Source of the DNA: Terriglobus albidus
Lineage (GTDB): Bacteria; Acidobacteriota; Terriglobia; Terriglobales; Acidobacteriaceae
Assembly (NCBI RefSeq): GCF_025685425.1
Contig: NZ_JAGTAS010000058.1
Coordinates: forward strand, 558,001-622,000
DNA length: 64,000 nucleotides
Direction of reading: 5' to 3'
How positions within the stretch are numbered: position 1 is the stretch's first letter; each line of letters opens with the position of its first letter. Made by a program: the position numbers and the translations under genes. Below, in pieces: positions 59,075 to 64,000 of this stretch. The notes under the pieces were generated by a model. It did no database searches. It was not told where the DNA came from and was given only the letters and a program-made list of their open reading frames with translations.

Positions 59075-59803
59075 CTAGATCCCCAGCCAGCGGAAAGCGA
59101 ACCCCATGACAACTGCGCCGAGAATCGGTCCGGCGATCGGCACCCACGCATAAGACCAGTCAGAACCGCCCTTGCCTGCGACGGGCAAAAGCTGATGCAT
59201 CAGCCGCGGACCGAAGTCGCGAGCAGGGTTGATGGCATACCCTGTTACTCCGCCGAGCGAGAGTCCAATCGCCCAAACCAGAATCGCTACCAGATATGGC
59301 GCCAGGCCGGGAGCGGGACCGGAGACAGCCAGGAGCTTCGATCCAATGCACTCGATCACCAACAGCAGCATGCTGGTCGCGATCATCTCCTGCATCATGT
59401 TCAGCCATGGCTTGCGTACCGAAGGAGAGGTGCAGAAGACCGCCCGCTTCAATCCCTGGTCCTCCGTCATTGCCCAGTGCGGCAGCCAGAAGAACCAGTT
59501 CAGCGCGGCACCTGTCATGGCGCCCAGCATCTGCGCCAGCACAAACGCCGGCACCGTGCTCCATTGACCGGTGTGCACAGCGACGGCGACGGTCACTGCT
59601 GGGTTCAGATGCGCTCCGGGAGAGCCGCACGCAATTGCTGTAATCACACCACAGAAGACCGCGAAACCCCATGCCGCGGTAATGGAGATCCAGCCCGCGT
59701 TCTCGCTCTTTGTACCCTTCAGCACGACTCCGGCGACAACGCCTTCGCCCATCAAGATCAAAACTGCTGTACCGATAAACTCACCAAAAAACGGAGAAAG
59801 CAT
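59075..59803 (-). CDS. glpF: Glycerol uptake facilitator (aquaglyceroporin)
   Basis: 242 aa from the ATG at 59803, which overlaps the glpK stop (ATGA) and has GGAGGG just upstream; an ATG at 59818 is the longer option. Six spans and two half-helices with NPA motifs at 67-69 (GAHLNPAVTVA) and 192-194 (GYAINPARDFGPR). The Asp after the second NPAR is the mark of glycerol-conducting members rather than pure water channels. It is the second gene of a glpK-glpF operon. Confidence 0.95.
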   Translation of the reverse strand: MLSPFFGEFIGTAVLILMGEGVVAGVVLKGTKSENAGWISITAAWGFAVFCGVITAIACGSPGAHLNPAVTVAVAVHTGQWSTVPAFVLAQMLGAMTGAALNWFFWLPHWAMTEDQGLKRAVFCTSPSVRKPWLNMMQEMIATSMLLLVIECIGSKLLAVSGPAPGLAPYLVAILVWAIGLSLGGVTGYAINPARDFGPRLMHQLLPVAGKGGSDWSYAWVPIAGPILGAVVMGFAFRWLGI

Positions 59804-61326
59804 CAACCCTCCACCCATGCGAAGGTCCGTGTCACAGCCTTCTTCCAGGTCTTATAGAGATGCTCGCGTTCGGCTGCATCCATCTGCGGTTTCCAGGTAC
59901 GGTCTGCCTCCCAGTTCTGGATCAACTCGTCCGTGCCGCTGAAGTAGCCGGATGCGAGTCCGCCGGCGTAGGCTGCGCCCAGTGCCGTCGTCTCGCGCAT
60001 TGCCGGACGAATCACGGCCTTATCGAGAATGTCGGCCTGGAACTGCATCAGCAGTTCGTTGGCCACCATACCGCCGTCGGTACGAAGCTGCGTGAGCTGA
60101 ATCCCCGAGTCCTGCTCCATTGCTTCAACAACCTCGCGCGTCTGAAAGGCCGTAGCCTCCAGCACAGCGCGGGCGAGATGTCCTTTATTCGCAAAGCGAG
60201 TAAGGCCGGCGATCACGCCGCGGGCATCGTCCTTCCAGTAAGGCGCATACAGGCCGCTAAAGGCCGGCACAAAGTAGACGCCGCCGTTATCATTCACCGT
60301 CTGCGCCAGTGGTTCGATCTGGTCACTGCTGGAGATGATACCGAGATTGTCGCGCAGCCACTGCACCAGCGCTCCGGCAATCGCAATGGAACCTTCCAAC
60401 GCATACACCGGCGGCTTGTCACCGAACTTATATGCCAGTGTCGTCAGCAGACCGTGGGTCGAGGGTTTACGCTCTTCGCCGGTATTCATCAGCAGAAAGC
60501 AGCCGGTGCCATAGGTGTTCTTCACTTCACCCGGAGAGAAGCAGGTCTGGCCCACCAGGGCCGCGTGCTGATCACCGAGAATGCCACAGATGCCCACGCC
60601 TTCCAAATTGGTGCGATGCAGATTGCCGAAGTGTTCACTCGACGACTTGATCTTCGGAAGCATCTGCTTCGGAATATCGAGGGCCGCAAGAATACCCTCG
60701 TCCCAATTCAGCGTGGCAAGATTCATCAACTGCGTCCGGCTGGCATTGGTGACATCGGTCGCGTGAACCCCGCCATGAATGCCGCCCGTCAGGTTCCAGA
60801 GCATATAGCTGTCGATGGTACCGAAGAGCAGATTGCCTGCTTCGGCCTCCTCACGCGCGCCCTTTACATTGTCGAGAATCCACTTCAGCTTGAGGCCGGA
60901 GAAGTAGGTCGTCAACGGCAGACCAGTCTGCTCGCGGAAGCGGTCCTTACCCCCGTCGTCCGAAAGACGCGTGACCATGTCGGCAACGCGGGTGTCCTGC
61001 CAGACGATGGCGTTGTAGACCGGCAGACCAGTATTGCGGTTCCAGACGACGGTCGTCTCACGCTGGTTGGTGATGCCGATGCAGGAGAAGTCCTTCGGTC
61101 GCAGGCCACGGGCATCAACTGCCTCATCGACAACTTCAAGAGTGCGGCGCCAGATCTCGAGCGGATCGTGTTCGACCCATCCTGGCCGCGGATAGATCTG
61201 TTCGTGTTCCTTCTGCGCCACGGAGACGATGCGTCCCCGGCGGTCAAAGACCATGAATCGTGTGCTGGTGGTGCCCTGATCCAGGGCACCGATATATCCG
61301 GCAGGCTGCAAAACTGTTCTCCCCAA
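59803..61326 (-). CDS. glpK: Glycerol kinase
   Basis: 507 aa FGGY-family kinase that phosphorylates glycerol to sn-glycerol-3-phosphate. Landmarks are the ATP loop [16 protein letters not shown], the substrate region [17 protein letters not shown] and [23 protein letters not shown]-like [23 protein letters not shown], the FGGY signature [13 protein letters not shown], and the C-terminal [17 protein letters not shown] and [11 protein letters not shown]. Translationally coupled to glpF. No glp repressor is in the window. Confidence 0.97.
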   Translation of the reverse strand: MGRTVLQPAGYIGALDQGTTSTRFMVFDRRGRIVSVAQKEHEQIYPRPGWVEHDPLEIWRRTLEVVDEAVDARGLRPKDFSCIGITNQRETTVVWNRNTGLPVYNAIVWQDTRVADMVTRLSDDGGKDRFREQTGLPLTTYFSGLKLKWILDNVKGAREEAEAGNLLFGTIDSYMLWNLTGGIHGGVHATDVTNASRTQLMNLATLNWDEGILAALDIPKQMLPKIKSSSEHFGNLHRTNLEGVGICGILGDQHAALVGQTCFSPGEVKNTYGTGCFLLMNTGEERKPSTHGLLTTLAYKFGDKPPVYALEGSIAIAGALVQWLRDNLGIISSSDQIEPLAQTVNDNGGVYFVPAFSGLYAPYWKDDARGVIAGLTRFANKGHLARAVLEATAFQTREVVEAMEQDSGIQLTQLRTDGGMVANELLMQFQADILDKAVIRPAMRETTALGAAYAGGLASGYFSGTDELIQNWEADRTWKPQMDAAEREHLYKTWKKAVTRTFAWVEG

Positions 61327-61399
61327 GAGCCGTCTCTTTGTATCGTGTTCTGCCGTGAGGAAGCAACATGTGATTACTGTGGGAGACGTTGGGCGAAGT

Positions 61400-61512
61400 T
61401 TTGTTTGTCATTTCGTAGCAAAGCGGAGAAATCTGCTTGTTAAGCAAGATTCGGAGCCATGGGTAGAGAAGCAGATTTCTCCGCTCCCTCCGGTCGCTAC
61501 GAAATGACAAAG
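61400..61512. repeat. Family E inverted repeat, copy 3
   Basis: TTTGTCATTTCGTAGC (about 61407) and GCTACGAAATGACAAA (about 61494) are perfect inverses; the inner arms GCGGAGAAATCTGCTT and AAGCAGATTTCTCCGC also pair. This makes a cruciform of about 110 bp in the glpK-dxs spacer. Confidence 0.85.
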
Positions 61513-61540
61513 GGAAAAGATTTTGCTTGAACTACAAACC

Positions 61541-63427
61541 CTAGTGCGCCACCAGCCGGCTGTGCGCAATTGCATCCAGGAAGGGACGCGCCTGCTTGAT
61601 CGCGGCCTCTACGGTGATGCCATACTTCTCGCGCAAGGCTTCCACCTTGCCATGCTCGATGAACTCATCGGGCCAACCGATACGGACGACCGGAACCTGC
61701 AGCTCCAGTGAGTTCAGAGCCTCCAACACCGCCGATCCAAAGCCGCCTGCGAGGACGTGATCTTCGAAGGTGACGATCAGGCCGCACTGGCGGGCAAATG
61801 ACGCGATGCACTCACGATCGACCGGCTTGGCAAAGCGCGGATTGATCACTGCAGCGGAGAGTCCCTCGGCGGCCAGGTGATCGCTCATCGTCACGGCCAG
61901 AGGTAGCAATGCACCCAGGCCAAAGATGGCCACGTCATGACCATCGCGAATCACCTCTGCCTTGCCGATCTCAAGCGCGACCGGCTTTTCCTTTACCGCA
62001 ACGCCCGGTCCGACGCCACGCGGATATCGAATGGCAGACGGTGCATCATAAAGCATTGCCGTGTACATCATGTCCGCCAGCTCATCTTCATCCTTCGGCA
62101 CCATGTGCACAATATTTGGAACACCGCGCAGATAGCTGATGTCGAACAGACCATGATGTGTCGGGCCGTCATCGCCTGAGAGTCCACCACGATCCATGCA
62201 GAAGACCACCGGCAGGTTCTGCAGGCAGACATCGTGCACGATGGGATCGAAGGCACGCTGCAGGAAGGTGGAGTAGATGGCGCAGAAGGGCTTATAGCCT
62301 TTGGTGGCCATGCCGGCGGCGAAGATTACCGCATGTTCTTCCGCGATACCGACATCGAAGTAACGCTTCGGATGATGCGGCCGGAAGAGATCCAGCGCCG
62401 TTCCATTGGGCATCGCCGCGGTAATGGCAACGACCTTGTCGTTGCTGTTGGCGAGCTTCGTCAGCGACTCGGCAAAGATCTCTGAATATGTCTTTTGTCC
62501 CGTTGGCTTGGTCTCGCCGGTCTCAGGATCATACGGCCCCAGGCCGTGGAACTTCTTTTGCTTCTCAAGTGCCGGCTGGAACCCCCGTCCCTTCTGCGTA
62601 ATGGCATGCAGCAGCACCGGCTTGTTCTGCTGTTTGAGGAACTTGAAGGTCTCGATCAATAGTGGAAGGTCGTGGCCATCGATCGGTCCAAAGTAATTGA
62701 GGCCGAACTCTTCAAAGAGCATGCCTGGGCCGATAAGACCTTTCGCTGCACCTTCAGCCTTCTGCGCCACATGCTTGGCTGCCTTACCACCGATACGTTC
62801 AATCAGATCGACGGCGCGGTCGTGCCAGGTAACGAAAGTCGGATTGGTGACAATCTTATGGAAATAGGAGGCGATCGCGCCCACATTGCGATCAATCGAC
62901 CAGGCGTTATCGTTCAGAACCACGATCAGGCGTTTGGTCGATGAGGCGATATTGTTCAGCGCCTCCATGGTGATGCCATTGGTGAACGCGGCATCCCCGG
63001 CCAGAGCGACGATGTGCTCGTCGCCGCCATTCATATCGCGGGCCACAGCCATGCCCAGCGCAGCCGAGAGCGCCGTGCCCGCATGCCCTGCGCCGAAGCT
63101 GTCATGCTCACTCTCCGTCCGCAGCATGAAGCCGTTCAGACCATCTGGCTGACGGATGGTCTCGAAGCGATCGGCGCGGCCGGTCAACAACTTATGGACA
63201 TAGGCCTGGTGCGATACATCGAAGACAAAGCTATCGCGCGGCGTATCGAAGACATAGTGCATGGCGATGGTGAGCTCCACCACGCCGAGGTTCGGACCGA
63301 TATGACCACCGGTTCTGGAGACACCAACAATAAGCCTTTCGCGGATCTCTTCTGCCAGTTGAGAGAGTTCGGGGATGGAGAGTTTTTTGACGTCCGCAGG
63401 CGAATGTATCTGTTGAAGCAGGTTCAT
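61541..63427 (-). CDS. dxs: 1-deoxy-D-xylulose-5-phosphate synthase
   Basis: 628 aa, standard length. It condenses pyruvate and glyceraldehyde-3-phosphate with thiamine diphosphate as the first step of the non-mevalonate isoprenoid pathway. Visible: RTGGHIGPNLGVVELTIAMHYVFD, VFDVSHQAYVHKLLTGR, SFGAGHAGTALSAALGMA, and the ThDP motif, which reads GDAAFTNG (144-151) where many enzymes have GDGA. The second half has AIAEEHAVIFAAGMA, FCMDRGGLSGDDGPTHHG and the transketolase C-domain (VTFEDHVLAGGFGSAV). Starts 32 bp after the symporter gene on the same strand. Confidence 0.96.
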   Translation of the reverse strand: MNLLQQIHSPADVKKLSIPELSQLAEEIRERLIVGVSRTGGHIGPNLGVVELTIAMHYVFDTPRDSFVFDVSHQAYVHKLLTGRADRFETIRQPDGLNGFMLRTESEHDSFGAGHAGTALSAALGMAVARDMNGGDEHIVALAGDAAFTNGITMEALNNIASSTKRLIVVLNDNAWSIDRNVGAIASYFHKIVTNPTFVTWHDRAVDLIERIGGKAAKHVAQKAEGAAKGLIGPGMLFEEFGLNYFGPIDGHDLPLLIETFKFLKQQNKPVLLHAITQKGRGFQPALEKQKKFHGLGPYDPETGETKPTGQKTYSEIFAESLTKLANSNDKVVAITAAMPNGTALDLFRPHHPKRYFDVGIAEEHAVIFAAGMATKGYKPFCAIYSTFLQRAFDPIVHDVCLQNLPVVFCMDRGGLSGDDGPTHHGLFDISYLRGVPNIVHMVPKDEDELADMMYTAMLYDAPSAIRYPRGVGPGVAVKEKPVALEIGKAEVIRDGHDVAIFGLGALLPLAVTMSDHLAAEGLSAAVINPRFAKPVDRECIASFARQCGLIVTFEDHVLAGGFGSAVLEALNSLELQVPVVRIGWPDEFIEHGKVEALREKYGITVEAAIKQARPFLDAIAHSRLVAH

Positions 63428-63459
63428 TATTATGGTTCGACGGCAATAGGCCGCCGGGG

Positions 63460-64000
63460 TTACTCTTCAGTATACGCCGGTAGCTCCCCTTCCCAGCGTG
63501 CAATTACGGCACACGCCAGGCAGTTCCCTACAACGTTCAGGGCAGTACGGCCCATATCCATTACCGCATCCACACCAAGCAGCACCAGCATCGGCTCCAG
63601 GGGTAGATTGAACGTCGTCGCGGTCGCCATCAAAACCACCAGCACAGCGCGCGGCACACCAGCTATACCTTTGCTGGTGAGAACCAGCATGGCCAGCATC
63701 ATCGCCTGCTCCCCCCAACCCATGTGAATATTCGCCGACTGCGCTACAAACAGCGAAGCCATCGCCAGGTAGAGAGCAGAACCATCCAGGTTGAAGCTGT
63801 ATCCTGCTGGAATCACAAAGGCAACGACGCGGCGAGGGATACCGAACCGCTCCATGTTTTCCATGGCCGTCGGCAATGCCGCCTCCGATGTTGCGGTCGC
63901 AAAAGCAATGGTTGCAGGTTCGGCAACAAACTCCACAAACCGGCGCAACGGAATCTTTGCCCACAAGGCAATCGGCACCAGGATGAGCAGAATAAACGCT
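63460..64000 (-). CDS. Dicarboxylate/amino acid:cation symporter, C-terminal part (5' end outside window)
   Basis: The last 180 residues of a DctA/GltP-type (DAACS) symporter; the frame stays open to the window edge (AFILLILVPIALWAKIPL). Present are the serine-rich re-entrant region variant FATATSEAALPTAMENMERFGIP, the TM7 motif AGYSFNLDGSALYLAMASLFVAQ, HP2 (LVLTSKGIAGVPRAVLVVLMAT) and the TM8 substrate-binding motif LGVDAVMDMGRTALNVVGNCLAC with the Asp/Asn/Arg set. It takes up C4-dicarboxylates or acidic amino acids with cations. It ends 32 bp before dxs. Confidence 0.93.
   Translation of the reverse strand, partial: AFILLILVPIALWAKIPLRRFVEFVAEPATIAFATATSEAALPTAMENMERFGIPRRVVAFVIPAGYSFNLDGSALYLAMASLFVAQSANIHMGWGEQAMMLAMLVLTSKGIAGVPRAVLVVLMATATTFNLPLEPMLVLLGVDAVMDMGRTALNVVGNCLACAVIARWEGELPAYTEE

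Noticed and set aside
59860-61443. 527-codon frame antisense to glycerol kinase
   Set aside because: glpK motifs are complete on the minus strand; no ribosome site or domain in the shadow.

Overview
The window looks like a chromosomal segment of an Acidobacteriota bacterium, most likely family Acidobacteriaceae (Terriglobus/Granulicella/Edaphobacter-like). This is inferred from a PadR + ADOP (acidobacterial duplicated orphan permease) pair, many small secreted proteins of unknown function, a Gram-negative envelope set (STN-type TonB receptor, UppP, RND-free ABC exporters) and several families of short palindromic dispersed repeats between genes. The DNA is moderately GC-rich. There is no prophage, integrase, transposase, CRISPR array, rRNA or recognisable tRNA gene. 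Almost all of it reads as core and lineage-specific chromosome.

Layout. 1-3.4 kb: start of the dcw cell-division cluster on the minus strand (mraZ, rsmH, an FtsL-like partial gene) with an MraZ operator, then a DUF2127 membrane protein. 2.7-6.2 kb: a PKHD oxygenase and a TonB-dependent siderophore receptor (iron uptake). 6.4-12.9 kb: small plus-strand genes (SRPBCC protein, two tandem secreted paralogues, a histidine phosphatase-like protein, a membrane TPR protein, a CheY-like regulator, DUF2905), broken up by palindromic repeats. 13.1-20.5 kb: housekeeping run xseA, glmM, LPLAT, queA, polA. 20.6-25.2 kb: a Nat-type ABC exporter and divergent recG. 25.2-30.5 kb: response regulator, PhzF, XRE regulator, DHA2 MFS exporter. 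30.6-36.4 kb: PQQ/cytochrome c dehydrogenase facing ADOP/PadR/GGCT-like genes. 36.5-43.9 kb: uppP, SH3/TPR protein, threonine dehydratase, hydrolase, MFS_3 exporter, VKOR and an aldo/keto reductase with divergent TetR regulator. 44.9-49.5 kb: an AroD-AroE fusion with a histone H1-like tail, a sigma-54 activator, and a sigma-54 promoter followed by a candidate small RNA, then pgeF. 49.7-51.6 kb: ArsR-AHSA1-membrane operon and a cold-shock gene. 51.6-56.9 kb: two tandem secreted paralogues, a holin-IV-like membrane protein, a small RHH-like regulator with a palindromic operator and its secreted partner, and an M3 peptidase. 57.1-61.3 kb: glycerol use (glpD facing glpK-glpF). 61.5-64 kb: dxs and a partial DctA-type symporter.

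The most unusual material is in the spacers. Two ~110-150 bp inverted-repeat families (called A, seven copies, and B, two copies) share the end TAGAGCA / TGCTCTA. They are flanked by TA and often abut stop codons, which suggests TA-targeting MITEs. A ~35 bp hairpin is nested inside copies of two unrelated repeats with short target duplications, and in one case the repeat encodes the C-terminus of a protein. The best candidate new regulatory circuit is at 47.1-48.8 kb: a sigma-54 activator with a non-canonical receiver, a 16-bp palindrome just after its stop codon, a full-consensus -24/-12 promoter ~95 bp further on, and a strong hairpin ~140 nt downstream.
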